Of a stretch of 64,000 nt of DNA, positions 19,086-28,083 are shown piece by piece. Below the pieces are notes generated by a model. The model searched no databases, was not told the origin of the DNA, and saw nothing but the letters and a program-made list of their open reading frames with translations. The DNA comes from Mesorhizobium mediterraneum (GTDB lineage Bacteria > Pseudomonadota > Alphaproteobacteria > Rhizobiales > Rhizobiaceae). The stretch's first letter is position 1, and each line of letters begins with the position of its first letter. The position numbers and the translations under genes were made by a program. Location: the NCBI RefSeq assembly GCF_002284565.1, contig NZ_NPKI01000018.1, forward strand, positions 124,001-188,000, read 5' to 3'.

Positions 19086-20404
19086 TAAAGCGTCCGGTAG
19101 AGGTCGCAGACAGCCACCGGATCGAGACCGGCAAGGCGCTCGGTCTCATGCCGCTTGAGGCCGACGAAGGTCTCGATGAAGACAGGCGCGAACCATCCGG
19201 TTACGGTGCTGTCGGCGGCGAGCGCGTCGAGCGCCGCCGGCAGGGTTTCCGGCAGGCGTATGAGGCCAAGCTTCTTGCGCTCCGCCTCGCTCATCAGCGT
19301 CGGGTCGCCGGTGACCAGCGGCGGCGTCGGCAGCTTTGCTTTCAGCCCTTCCAGTCCCGCGCGCACGATGGCCGCCAGTGACAGATAGGGATTGCCGGTG
19401 GCGTCGGCGGCCCGGTATTCGATGTTGTATTGCCGCGCCGGGTCGCGCCCGCCGATCGTCACCGTCGGGCAGATGCGCAAGGACGCCTCACGGTCGCGAT
19501 CGGCAAGCCAGGTGTAGGACGAGCTCCAGCTATGCGGCTTCAGCCGGTAGTAGGATGACACGCTCGCCGCCGTCATCGCGGTGATACCAGGCAGATGGCG
19601 AAGCACCCCGGCACAGAAGGCGCCGGCCTGGCTGGAAAGGCCGCCCGGTCGTGCTGGGTCGTAGGTCGCCGGCTTGCCGGCCGCATCGACGAAGCTGAAA
19701 TGGATGTGGACGCCGTTGCCGACGGCGTCGGGAGCGGCTTTCGGCGTGAAGCTGGCGCGCCAGCCGGCACTGCGCGCGACTTCGCGGGTGATTTCTCGGA
19801 TGGCGACAGCGCGGTCGGCCGCGGCAAGCGCATCGGTTGGCTCGTGCGTCACCTCGAATTGGTCGGTGCCGAATTCGGCGATGACCACTTCGGGCGCGAC
19901 GCCCGCTTCTTCCAGCGCCGCCATCAAATTGGGAGCAAACGGGTCGGCGCGGCGTAGCGCGGCGAACGACATAGAATGAGCTGGCGCGAAGTCGGCGTCG
20001 GCGATATGGAATTCATGCTCGAAGGCGGCGACGACGGAAAGCCCGGTTGCGGCCTTCAACTCCGCCAGCGCATCTATGAGCATGGTGCGTGTGCAGCCGA
20101 CCCATGGGCTGCCGTCGAGTTCGACGATGTTGCCGGCGACCATATCGAAGGCTGTCGCCGATCCGGTCAGCACTGTCCGAAAACGGGCGTTGAGGTCAGG
20201 CACCAGCCGCACATCGCCGGAGGAGCCCCAGGGATTGGGATCGACGATGGAATTGAACGGCGTCAGCGACAGATTGGCCTGCAGCCAGCCGACGCCGGTG
20301 GCGGCGATCTTCTGCAGCTTGCTTTCGACGACCGAGCGGCCGCGCGTGATGGCGGAGAGATCGGTGGTGACGACGGCAACGAGCGGTTCGACGGTCGATG
20401 TCAT
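19082..20404 (-). CDS. glutamine-synthetase-family gamma-glutamyl ligase
   Basis: 440-aa glutamine synthetase homologue of the short type III/PuuA-like class. Metal and glutamate-binding segments are visible: EHEFHI near residue 145, EFGTDQFEVT where GS has a G-Q-E motif, and GNGVHIHFS matching the GS histidine loop. C-terminal arginine segments such as YNIEYRAAD follow. Such proteins ligate glutamate to amines (putrescine, ethylamine and others) rather than to ammonia. Here the neighbours are an FAD oxidase, an amidohydrolase and an aminotransferase, the setting of a gamma-glutamylated amine pathway, not of nitrogen assimilation. Start ATG 20404 overlaps the isochorismatase stop by 4 bases. 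Confidence 0.86.
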   Translation of the reverse strand: MTSTVEPLVAVVTTDLSAITRGRSVVESKLQKIAATGVGWLQANLSLTPFNSIVDPNPWGSSGDVRLVPDLNARFRTVLTGSATAFDMVAGNIVELDGSPWVGCTRTMLIDALAELKAATGLSVVAAFEHEFHIADADFAPAHSMSFAALRRADPFAPNLMAALEEAGVAPEVVIAEFGTDQFEVTHEPTDALAAADRAVAIREITREVARSAGWRASFTPKAAPDAVGNGVHIHFSFVDAAGKPATYDPARPGGLSSQAGAFCAGVLRHLPGITAMTAASVSSYYRLKPHSWSSSYTWLADRDREASLRICPTVTIGGRDPARQYNIEYRAADATGNPYLSLAAIVRAGLEGLKAKLPTPPLVTGDPTLMSEAERKKLGLIRLPETLPAALDALAADSTVTGWFAPVFIETFVGLKRHETERLAGLDPVAVCDLYRTLY

Positions 20405-21048
20405 GCAGGTTTTCCCAAGGCTTCGAAGCGGGCGGCTATGGTGGCGGTATCAGTGACCCAGCAATAGCCGCCAAACGCCTTGAGGGCACCATCATGGCGC
20501 TCCTGCGTGGCGGCCGCGCAGGCATCAGACACGCAGGTGACGAGGTAGCCGCGATCGGCGGCGTCGCGCACCGCCATGTCGACGCACTGGTCGGTCATGA
20601 TGCCGGCAACGATCAGGTAACGCACGCCGAGGTTCTTCAAGACATAATCGATGTTGGTCGAGTTGAAGACGCCAGACGACGTCTTCGGCAGCATGATCTC
20701 GTCGCCGACCGGCGCCAGCGACGACACTGGCAGGCCTTCCGGCCGGCTGGGCGCGATATGGATCGGCGTCAGCTTGTGGTCGAGCGAGCAGTCGCGGCCG
20801 TCTTCCGTCAAGCTCTGGATGATGGTGTGGATCACCTCGACGCCATTGGCGCGGGCGGCCGCCAGCAGGCGTTCCTGGTTGGGGATCGTCTGCGACGCCG
20901 TCTGCCGGTAGAAATAGTGGTCAGGGCCGCGCTCCGGATGCGCCGGATCGGCGCCGGGCTCCAGCCAAACACGTTGCATGTCGACCAGAAGCAGCGCGGT
21001 TTCGCCGGCCCGGAAGGGCTCGTTTCGTTTTGGCAATGCCTGCGTCAT
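20401..21048 (-). CDS. isochorismatase-family cysteine hydrolase
   Basis: 215-aa hydrolase with the full Asp-Lys-Cys triad: Asp in ALLLVDMQ near residue 23, Lys in LPKTSSG near 122 and Cys in TDQCVD near 155. Family members include nicotinamidase, N-carbamoylsarcosine amidase, maleamate and ureidoacrylate amidohydrolases. An amidase role in the operon is the most likely use; true isochorismatase activity is unlikely. It overlaps both the regulator gene upstream and the ligase downstream by 4 bases. Confidence 0.87.
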   Translation of the reverse strand: MTQALPKRNEPFRAGETALLLVDMQRVWLEPGADPAHPERGPDHYFYRQTASQTIPNQERLLAAARANGVEVIHTIIQSLTEDGRDCSLDHKLTPIHIAPSRPEGLPVSSLAPVGDEIMLPKTSSGVFNSTNIDYVLKNLGVRYLIVAGIMTDQCVDMAVRDAADRGYLVTCVSDACAAATQERHDGALKAFGGYCWVTDTATIAARFEALGKPA

Positions 21049-21998
21049 GCTTTCTGGTCCTGCTTCACTGATTTGGATTGGACTGATTTAGGTTGGGCTG
21101 ATTTGGGCCCGGGCATCCTGCGTGTCCCGGTTTCTTCGGGGCCGGCACTGTCGAGGGTCACGGCATTCGCATGCCGCACCTCCTCCAACTTTTCGATGCG
21201 TTCGCGGGCGCCATCGCTTAGCGTGGACACGATATCGGCGACCAGCGCCTCCATCTGCGCAATCGCCGGCGCCAGCGTGTCGTATGGGGAGGCGACTTCC
21301 AGCGGGCTGACGATGGTGACCTCGGCGAGATCGGCGATCGGCGACAGCCATTGATCGGTGAACAGCACGATGCGCACGTCGCGCGCCGCCGCCTGCCGGG
21401 TGTAGTCGATGACGTCGAACTGGTAGCGGCGATAATCGAAAACGACCAGCACGTCGCGGCGGCCAAGATCGGCCAGCGTGTCGAAGGCCTGTGCCGACAA
21501 CGTGCCGAGGTCGCGCACACCCGGCCTGAATTGCAGCATGTAGCCGGCGAACATGCTGGCGATATGGCGGCTGAAACGGCCGCCGAGCATGACCGCCTCG
21601 CCCTTGGCTTCCATCAGCAAACGGGCGGCGCGCTCGTAACTCTGCAACGGCGTCAGGCTGACCGATTTCTCGAGCGCAGCACCGACCGAGCCGAGATAGG
21701 CGAGGATGGCGCTATCTTCCGCGCCTGTCGGCCGCTTGGCTTCCATCATAAGCAGGGGTGAATGCAGCCTGGCCTCGACTTCGGCCAGAAGCTTCGCCTG
21801 GAAGTCCGGAAAGCCATCATAGCCGAGCTTCACCACCAGCCTGACCACGGTCGGGTCGCTGACGCCGGCACGCCGGGCCAGTGACGAAGCGGTGCCGAGG
21901 CCGGAGGTCGGATAGTCGGTCAGAAGCAGCCGGACGATCTTTTCCTCCGACGGCGTCAGCGCAAAATCCCCGCGCATCAGAACATCGCGTATCGACAT
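21045..21998 (-). CDS. MurR/RpiR family transcriptional regulator
   Basis: 317-aa regulator with an N-terminal RpiR-type helix-turn-helix (residues about 1-77, with RRAGVSDPTVVRLVVKLGY as the recognition region) and a C-terminal SIS domain (VMLGGRFSRHIASMFAGY). SIS domains bind phosphosugars, but RpiR proteins beside amino-acid genes respond to other ligands. ATG 21998 is chosen because GGGGAGG lies directly before it; an upstream TTG at 22010 would add four residues. The C-terminus carries a short S/K/Q-rich repeat (PKSAQPKSVQSKSVKQ). It heads the leftward operon and faces the FAD oxidase gene across 156 bases, so it probably controls both arms. Confidence 0.88.
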   Translation of the reverse strand: MSIRDVLMRGDFALTPSEEKIVRLLLTDYPTSGLGTASSLARRAGVSDPTVVRLVVKLGYDGFPDFQAKLLAEVEARLHSPLLMMEAKRPTGAEDSAILAYLGSVGAALEKSVSLTPLQSYERAARLLMEAKGEAVMLGGRFSRHIASMFAGYMLQFRPGVRDLGTLSAQAFDTLADLGRRDVLVVFDYRRYQFDVIDYTRQAAARDVRIVLFTDQWLSPIADLAEVTIVSPLEVASPYDTLAPAIAQMEALVADIVSTLSDGARERIEKLEEVRHANAVTLDSAGPEETGTRRMPGPKSAQPKSVQSKSVKQDQKA

Positions 21999-22055
21999 TG
22001 GCCTCCCCAAAATCGGTGTTGGGCTTACCTGCCTCGTTGTGTCGAGTTTATTACA

Positions 22056-22069
22056 GAGATTTTAATTTC
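22056..22069. promoter_or_regulatory. candidate RpiR operator GAGATTTTAATTTC
   Basis: Near-palindrome (one mismatch between the 5-bp arms GAGAT and ATTTC around TTTA) in the divergent promoter region between the RpiR gene and the FAD oxidase gene. AT-rich GAAAT/ATTTC half-sites are known for MurR/RpiR regulators. Only one copy was seen, so the call rests on position and symmetry. Confidence 0.35.
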
Positions 22070-22088
22070 GGTCAACAATGAAGAGATA

Positions 22089-22117
22089 TTGACATAACCG
22101 GACGACTGGTCTTAGCT
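22089..22117 (+). promoter_or_regulatory. candidate sigma-70 promoter of the oxidase/ABC operon
   Basis: A perfect TTGACA at 22089-22094 is followed after 17 bases by TTAGCT (22112-22117), 38 bases before the ATG of the FAD oxidase gene. The -35 is consensus and the -10 is weak. The candidate operator at 22056 sits just upstream. Confidence 0.4.
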
Positions 22118-22154
22118 TTGTCGGAAAGCAGCCAAGAGACTGTGGGGAACAGCC

Positions 22155-23321
22155 ATGCGGACTGGAAGCGACGTCATCGTCGTCGGCGCGGGTATCGTTG
22201 GATCGAGCGCGACCTATCATCTGGCCGCGTCCGGTGTCGAGGTGACGCTTGTCGAGCAGACGCACCCCGCCGGCGGGCCGTCCGGCAAGTCCTCGGCGCT
22301 GCTGCATGCCTTCTATTTGATGCCGGAACTGTCGCAGCTTGCCATTCGTGGCCGCGAGATCCTTGTGTCCTTGCCGGAGATATCAGGCGAGGGCTCCTTC
22401 GTCACCGAGATCGGCATGATGTGGGTCTGCGGCAACGACAATGAAGCGAGCTGGAAGGCCGCCGCCGAACGCATTCGCGGCGAGGGCGCATTGATCGAGA
22501 CGCTGTCGCCACAGGCCTTCGCCAATGCCGCGCCCGGCTTTGCGCTGAACAATGTGGCGCTGGCGCTATGGGAGCCCGAGTACGGCTATGCCGACGCCTT
22601 CGGCGCAACCAATGCAATTGCCCGCGCCGCCAAGGCACGCGGTGCCAGGATCATGCAGAACAGCCTCGTCGAACGGCTTGTGAAAGAGGGCGACCGCATC
22701 AGCGGCGTCGCGCTCGCCGATGGAACGGTGCTGAAGGCCGATGCCGTGGTGCTCGCCGCCGGGCCATGGACGCGCCGGCTGCTGGCGACGGTCGGCCTCG
22801 ATCTGCCTCTGCATGTCGAGCGCCACCCGATGGCCGTGCTCGACGCCGCCGGCAAGGCGCGCCAGGTCATGCCTTTCGCTTGGTGCGACGACATCTCCTG
22901 TAACTATGCGCGGCCCGACAATGACGGCGTCATTCTTGCCGGCACCTGGGCCGGCGGCGGCACCGGCTTGCGTCATGAGCACGCAGGCCGTCCGCGTTTC
23001 GTCGATAACCCCGACGACTACATGGAAGGCGTCGAGGAATCAGAATCGGTCGAGATCCTCGAGACCTTCGCGACGCGCGTGCCGGCGATGGCCGATCTTG
23101 GCATCCGCCCCGGCTATGCCGGGCTTTACGACATGAGCCCCGACGACCTGCCGGTGATCGGCGCCATGCCTGGCATCGACGGACTTTTCGTTTCGGCCGG
23201 CTCCTCGGGCCACGGCTTCAAGACCGGCCCGGCGGTCGGCGAAGCGGTGGCAAGACTGGTCACCGAAGGCGCCCAGCCGATCCTGGCACCGTTTTCGCCC
23301 AGCCGCTTCAAGGCCGCCTGA
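22155..23321 (+). CDS. FAD-dependent oxidoreductase, DAO family
   Basis: 388-aa glycine-oxidase/sarcosine-oxidase-like flavoenzyme. The N-terminal Rossmann motif is VIVVGAGIVGSSATYHLA. The C-terminal DAO closing block contains PDDLPVIGAMPG and SSGHGFKTGPAVGE, which lines the flavin site. It oxidises a C-N bond of an amine or amino acid, with FAD as cofactor. ATG 22155 has GGGGA six bases upstream. The stop shares one base with the ATG of the ABC permease gene (TGATG), so it is co-translated with a transporter that most likely imports its substrate. In a gamma-glutamyl pathway it would take the PuuB-like step. Confidence 0.88.
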   Translation: MRTGSDVIVVGAGIVGSSATYHLAASGVEVTLVEQTHPAGGPSGKSSALLHAFYLMPELSQLAIRGREILVSLPEISGEGSFVTEIGMMWVCGNDNEASWKAAAERIRGEGALIETLSPQAFANAAPGFALNNVALALWEPEYGYADAFGATNAIARAAKARGARIMQNSLVERLVKEGDRISGVALADGTVLKADAVVLAAGPWTRRLLATVGLDLPLHVERHPMAVLDAAGKARQVMPFAWCDDISCNYARPDNDGVILAGTWAGGGTGLRHEHAGRPRFVDNPDDYMEGVEESESVEILETFATRVPAMADLGIRPGYAGLYDMSPDDLPVIGAMPGIDGLFVSAGSSGHGFKTGPAVGEAVARLVTEGAQPILAPFSPSRFKAA

Positions 23322-25198
23322 TGGCGTCGGCGGCGATGAGCGAGGGCAGGGCGCGGTCGTTGATGCCGGCCGCGTTTCGCAACGCCTCAGCCGATGCGCT
23401 TTGCATGGTGGCGGTGCTGCTGCTGGCGGGGCTCATTGTCTTCTTCTTCGGCGGCGCCGCCATGCAGCGCGTCGTCACCTATGCCGCGATCATGCTGACG
23501 GCGGTGCTCGGGCTGCAGATATTCTCCGGCAACAGCGGCATCGTCTCCTTCGGCCACGCCGCCTTTGTCGGTCTCGGCGCCTATGCCACCGGCATCCTGA
23601 CCATGCCGGCGGCGCTGCAGCGCACCGCGTTGCGCGACCTGCCGCAGTTTCTCGCTGGCTATGAACTCTCCTTCTTCGCCGCGCTCGCCGTCGTGCTGAT
23701 CCTTGCGATCGTCATCGGCCTGCTGACCGGCACGCCTCTGCTCAGGCTGTCCGGATCGAGCGCTTCCATCGCCACGCTCGCCATGCTGATCATCGTCTAC
23801 ACGCTACTGGTTGCCGGACGCGAGATCACCCGCGGCAGCCAGCCCTTTTACGGCGTGCCGCGCGAGGTCGGTCTGTGGACCGCTATCGGCGTCGCTTCGG
23901 TGGCGCTGGTCGTGGCGAGGCTGTTCCGCGAGACTGCCTTCGGCCTTGCCACCCGCGCCGCCGCCAATGACGAGCGCGGTGCCGCCGCCGTCGGCGTCGA
24001 TCAGCGCACCTCGCGGCTGGCCGCTTGGGTGGTGGGCGCGGTCGCCGCCATGGCCGCGGGCGCCATGATGGCGCAGTTCCTTGGCGCCTTTTCGCCGCGC
24101 GACTTCTATTTCGACCTCGGCTTCACCTTGCTGGCCATGCTGATCGTCGGTGGCATGAGCTCCTCGCTCGGCGCCTTTGCCGGCGTCGTCGTCACCATCG
24201 TCGTTATCGAGGTGGTGCGTCGCTTCGAAGGCGGCGGCGAGGTGTTCGGCCTGCATCTGCCGGTGCTGTTCGGCCTGACCCAGGGCGTGCTCGCCATCGC
24301 CATGATCCTGGTCATCTGGCGGCGGCCGACTGGCCTGTTCGGCGAGCGCGAATTGAACCTTTTGCGCCGGCCCGCCCGCCAAGTCGCGACTATCCCGGCT
24401 GCGCCGCTGCTGCATGCCGAGCGCGACCGGCTCACCGCCGATCATCTGTCGCGGCGCTATGCCGGCGTCGTCGCCGTCGACGACGTCACGCTCGCCTTCG
24501 ACACCGATAGCATCACCGGCATCATCGGCCCGAACGGCGCCGGCAAGACGACGCTGCTCAACATGCTGGCCGGCGACGTCGAGCCGAGCGCCGGCAGCGT
24601 GTCGATCGGCGGTTCGGTGAGGCGGGCCTCGGCTTTCCGCTTCGCCCGCTCCGGCGTTGCCCGCACTTTCCAGAACATCCGCGTCTTCCCGCAAATGACT
24701 GTACTGGAAAATGTCGTGGTCGCCGCCCGCTCGGTCGAGCCCGATCTTGCCAGTGCCGAGGCGGCGGCAATGCGCGAGCTTTCCCGCATGGGCCTGGAGA
24801 AATTTGCCGATCAGCCCGCCGCCGGGCTCGCCTATGGCCAGCGCCGCCGGCTGGAGGTGGCGCGGGCGCTGGCGCTGAAACCGCGCTTCCTGCTGCTCGA
24901 CGAGCCCGCCGCCGGCATGAACGCGGTCGAAACTGGCGAGCTGGTTTCCATCCTCTCGGCCGTCCGCACCGAGCGGCGCATCGGTGTCGTCCTGATCGAG
25001 CACGACATGCGGCTGGTGATGAACCTGTGCGAACGCATCGTCGTCATCGACCATGGCCGCGTCATCGCCGACGGCACGCCCGCCGAAGTGCAAAAGAACC
25101 CTGCCGTCATCGCCGCCTATCTCGGCAGCCGCACCGCCCGCGCCAAGACGGGACAAGAAACGCCCGCCAACGAAACACCTGCAAGTGAAACCGCATAG
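23321..25198 (+). CDS. branched-chain amino-acid-type ABC transporter, fused permease (LivM) and ATPase (LivG)
   Basis: 625-aa fusion. Residues of about 1-345 are a LivM-like permease with many hydrophobic helices and the typical GNSGIVSFGHAAFVGLGAY segment. Residues of about 365-610 are a LivG-like ATPase with Walker A GPNGAGKTT, a divergent signature YGQRRRLEVARAL, Walker B FLLLDEPAAGMN and the LivG-type ARTFQNIRVFP. Fusion of these two subunits is found in some HAAT importers. The ATG overlaps the oxidase stop. With the binding protein, LivF and LivH genes downstream it forms a complete importer for an amino acid or amine. Confidence 0.92.
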   Translation: MASAAMSEGRARSLMPAAFRNASADALCMVAVLLLAGLIVFFFGGAAMQRVVTYAAIMLTAVLGLQIFSGNSGIVSFGHAAFVGLGAYATGILTMPAALQRTALRDLPQFLAGYELSFFAALAVVLILAIVIGLLTGTPLLRLSGSSASIATLAMLIIVYTLLVAGREITRGSQPFYGVPREVGLWTAIGVASVALVVARLFRETAFGLATRAAANDERGAAAVGVDQRTSRLAAWVVGAVAAMAAGAMMAQFLGAFSPRDFYFDLGFTLLAMLIVGGMSSSLGAFAGVVVTIVVIEVVRRFEGGGEVFGLHLPVLFGLTQGVLAIAMILVIWRRPTGLFGERELNLLRRPARQVATIPAAPLLHAERDRLTADHLSRRYAGVVAVDDVTLAFDTDSITGIIGPNGAGKTTLLNMLAGDVEPSAGSVSIGGSVRRASAFRFARSGVARTFQNIRVFPQMTVLENVVVAARSVEPDLASAEAAAMRELSRMGLEKFADQPAAGLAYGQRRRLEVARALALKPRFLLLDEPAAGMNAVETGELVSILSAVRTERRIGVVLIEHDMRLVMNLCERIVVIDHGRVIADGTPAEVQKNPAVIAAYLGSRTARAKTGQETPANETPASETA

Positions 25199-25230
25199 CC
25201 AACGATAACAAATCCAGAAGGAGAACCGAC

Positions 25231-26403
25231 ATGCCAAAGCTTTATCGCCTTCACCGCGCCGCCCTCTATGCAGCGGTGTTCGGCACGACCGTCGCCGTCG
25301 TTTCCACTGCTTCCGCCGAAGAGATCATCATTGGCGCCGCGACCGCGCAGACCGGCGGCCTTGCTCCCTACGACCAGCCGGCACTTGCCGGTCTGCGCAT
25401 GGCGCTCGACGAACTCAACGCCAAGGGCGGTCTCGCAGGCAAATACACCGTCAAGCTGATCATCAAGGACACCCGCTCCGACACGGCGCAGACCGCCACC
25501 GTCGCCCAGGAACTGATCGACGCCGGCGCCAAGATCATGATCACGCCGTGTGACGCCGACCCCTCGATCTCGGCCGGCCAGCTCACCCAGCCGCTCGGCA
25601 TTCCGACATTGACGCTGTGCGGCTCCGCCCCGGTGCTCACCGCCGCGGTCGGCGACGTCATGTTCGGCACCTATCCGGCCGACAATGTGCAGGCGACCGC
25701 GGTCGCCGACTTCGCCGTCGCCGAAGGCAAGAAGAAGGTCTTTCTCTTGACCTCGCCGGATTCCACCTACACGGCCAACCTGCCCGAATATTTCGGCAAG
25801 GTGTTTGAAAAGAAGGGCGGCGCTGTCGTCGGCCGCGGTACTTTCACCATGGGCCAGCCGGACTTCTCTGCCGAGATCACCAACATCAAGAGCCTCGCCG
25901 ACCAGCCGGACCTGATCATGACGGCCGCCTACGAGCCTGATTTCCCGGCCTTCATCCAGCAATTGCGCGGCGCCGGCGTCACCATTCCGGTCTATGGCGC
26001 CGATGCCATCGGCACACCGACCATCAAGGGATTGGGCAAGCTGGTCGACGGCGTCGTCTACACGGCGGCCGGCTATGCCGAGCCGGGCAGCAAGCTGGAG
26101 GCCTTCAACGCCGCCTTCGCCAAATATGCCGGCCACGCGCCGGAATCGACCTATGAGGTGAATGGCTACGAGATCGGGCTGATCCTCGACCAGGCGGTCA
26201 AAACGGCCGGCTCCGATGATCCCAAGGCGATCCGCGACGCCATTGCCGGCCTCAAGGACTTTGACGGCATCACCGGCAAGATCACCTATGCCGGCACCGA
26301 CCGCATGCCGCTGAGGCCCGTGGCGCTGATGCGCTATGAGGGCGGCGAGGGCAAGCACATCCAGACCATGATCCCCGACGCCGCCGACGTGCCGGCGCCG
26401 TGA
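25231..26403 (+). CDS. periplasmic amino-acid-type substrate-binding protein (LivJ family)
   Basis: 390-aa type I periplasmic binding protein. The ATG at 25231 follows a strong AGAAGGAGAA site. The signal peptide has a hydrophobic core (AALYAAVFGTTVAVVS) and cleavage near ASA-EE at residues 29-31. The mature protein has the Leu/Ile/Val-binding fold (IIIGAATAQTGGLAPYDQPA, then GIPTLTLCGSAPVLT). The ligand cannot be read from the sequence; the operon suggests an amine-bearing compound. It sits between the fused permease/ATPase and the second ATPase gene. Confidence 0.9.
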   Translation: MPKLYRLHRAALYAAVFGTTVAVVSTASAEEIIIGAATAQTGGLAPYDQPALAGLRMALDELNAKGGLAGKYTVKLIIKDTRSDTAQTATVAQELIDAGAKIMITPCDADPSISAGQLTQPLGIPTLTLCGSAPVLTAAVGDVMFGTYPADNVQATAVADFAVAEGKKKVFLLTSPDSTYTANLPEYFGKVFEKKGGAVVGRGTFTMGQPDFSAEITNIKSLADQPDLIMTAAYEPDFPAFIQQLRGAGVTIPVYGADAIGTPTIKGLGKLVDGVVYTAAGYAEPGSKLEAFNAAFAKYAGHAPESTYEVNGYEIGLILDQAVKTAGSDDPKAIRDAIAGLKDFDGITGKITYAGTDRMPLRPVALMRYEGGEGKHIQTMIPDAADVPAP

Positions 26404-26407
26404 CATC

Positions 26408-27112
26408 ATGCTGAGCGTCGAAGCCCTGAAAATACGTTACGGCGAAGTCGAGGCGGTGCGCCGCGTCGATCTCGCCGTCGACAGCGGCGAGATCATCGCG
26501 CTGGTCGGCGCCAATGGCGCCGGCAAGAGCTCGACGCTTGGCGCCATCGCCGGGCTGGTGCCTGCTGTATCAGGCAAAGTGGTCTTCGACGGCGTCGACA
26601 TCACCGGCCTGGCGCCGGAGGCGATCGCCCGCAAGGGTGTGTCGCTGGTGCCGGAGGGCCGGCGCATCTTCGCTGGCCTGACCGTGGCCGACAATCTGCG
26701 TCTCGGCGGCGCGATGCACCTGCCGGCGACGGAGGCGAGGGCGCGCGAAGAGGAGATGCTGGAGCTGTTTCCGATTCTGCGGCGCTACCATCGCGTCAAG
26801 GGTGGCAATCTCTCCGGCGGCGAGCAGCAGATGCTGGCCATCGCCCGGGCATTGATGGGCAAACCGCGCATGGTGCTGCTCGACGAGCCGTCGCTCGGCC
26901 TTGCCCCGCAGCTGATCGACACCGTCTTCGACCTGATCGCCGAATTGCGCCGCAACGGCCTGACCATCCTTCTGGTCGAGCAGAACGTGGCGCTGGCGCT
27001 GGAGATCGCCGACCGCGCCATCGTGCTTGCCAATGGCGAGGTGGTGCTGTCGGGCACCGCGAAGGAGCTCGCCACCTCGGACCTTGTCCGCCAAGCCTAT
27101 CTCGGAGCCTGA
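26408..27112 (+). CDS. branched-chain amino-acid-type ABC transporter ATPase (LivF family)
   Basis: 234-aa LivF-type ATPase. Walker A is GANGAGKSST, the signature LSGGEQQMLAIARALM and Walker B MVLLDEPSLGLAP. The LivF hallmark GVSLVPEGRRIFAGLTV is present. It pairs with the LivG part of the fused subunit. It starts four bases after the binding-protein stop and ends three bases before livH, so it is tightly in the operon. Confidence 0.93.
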   Translation: MLSVEALKIRYGEVEAVRRVDLAVDSGEIIALVGANGAGKSSTLGAIAGLVPAVSGKVVFDGVDITGLAPEAIARKGVSLVPEGRRIFAGLTVADNLRLGGAMHLPATEARAREEEMLELFPILRRYHRVKGGNLSGGEQQMLAIARALMGKPRMVLLDEPSLGLAPQLIDTVFDLIAELRRNGLTILLVEQNVALALEIADRAIVLANGEVVLSGTAKELATSDLVRQAYLGA

Positions 27113-27115
27113 ACC

Positions 27116-27997
27116 ATGATCGCGCAGCAGATCATCAATGCGGTGAGCCTCGGCGGCGTCTATGCGCTGCTGGCACTGGGGCTGGCGATCGTCTTTTCCA
27201 TCGTCGGCCTGATCAACTTCGCCCATGGCGAGCTGATGACACTGTCGGGCTATGCCTTGCTTGCCGCGCTGGTTTTCGGTCTGCCGTTTCCGGCGGCGGT
27301 GCTCGTCGCCGTGTCCTGCGGCGCGCTCGCGGCAGTTGCCATGGAACGCGTCGCCTTCCGGCCGATGCGCGGCGCCAGCGTCACCAGCCTGCTTCTGACC
27401 AGCTTCGCCGTTTCGAGCCTGCTGAAGGTCGTCTTCCAGAACGGCATCTCGGCCCGGCCGCAGGCCGTCGCCATGCCCAGCTGGATGACCGGCGCCTTCT
27501 CGTTCGGCGATTTCACCATCGGCGTCGGCCCGAGCATCTCCATCGTCGTCTCGGCATTGGCCCTGATTGCGCTGGAACTCTTCCTGCGCCGCACCGTGAC
27601 CGGCACGGCGATGCGCGCCGCGGCCGAGGATTTCAATGTCGTCCGGCTGATGGGCATCCCGGCCAGCCGCATCATCGCCACCGCCTTCCTGCTCTCCGGC
27701 CTGCTGGCCGGGCTGGCGGCGATGCTGTGGGTGGCGCAGCGCGCTTCCGTCGATCCGCTGATGGGGTTCACCCCGGTGCTGAAGGCCTTCATCGCCGCGG
27801 TCGTCGGTGGGCTGGGCAGCCTGCCGGGCGCGGTCGCCGGCGGCTTCCTGCTCGGCATCATCGAAGTGCTGCTGCAGGCGACGCTGCCGGCAGCGGTCGC
27901 ACCTTATCGCGACGCCATCGTGCTCTCCGGCGTCATCGCCGTGCTGCTGGTGCGGCCGCAAGGCCTGATCCCGGCGGTTCGCGTGCAGAGAAGCTAG
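27116..27997 (+). CDS. branched-chain amino-acid-type ABC transporter permease (LivH family)
   Basis: 293-aa inner-membrane permease with about eight helices. The LivH landmarks are GLINFAHGELMTLSGY near residue 32 and VVGGLGSLPGAVAGGFLLG near 230. It heterodimerises with the LivM half of the fused subunit. It is the last gene of the rightward operon; a long inverted repeat begins 87 bases after its stop and may end or stabilise the transcript. Confidence 0.93.
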   Translation: MIAQQIINAVSLGGVYALLALGLAIVFSIVGLINFAHGELMTLSGYALLAALVFGLPFPAAVLVAVSCGALAAVAMERVAFRPMRGASVTSLLLTSFAVSSLLKVVFQNGISARPQAVAMPSWMTGAFSFGDFTIGVGPSISIVVSALALIALELFLRRTVTGTAMRAAAEDFNVVRLMGIPASRIIATAFLLSGLLAGLAAMLWVAQRASVDPLMGFTPVLKAFIAAVVGGLGSLPGAVAGGFLLGIIEVLLQATLPAAVAPYRDAIVLSGVIAVLLVRPQGLIPAVRVQRS

Positions 27998-28083
27998 TTC
28001 CTTAGTGCAAAAGTTCTGAAAGGTCGGATAGTGCTTACGTTGGCAGATCGCAAGCCTTGGAGATTGGCTGAAAACACCCATCG

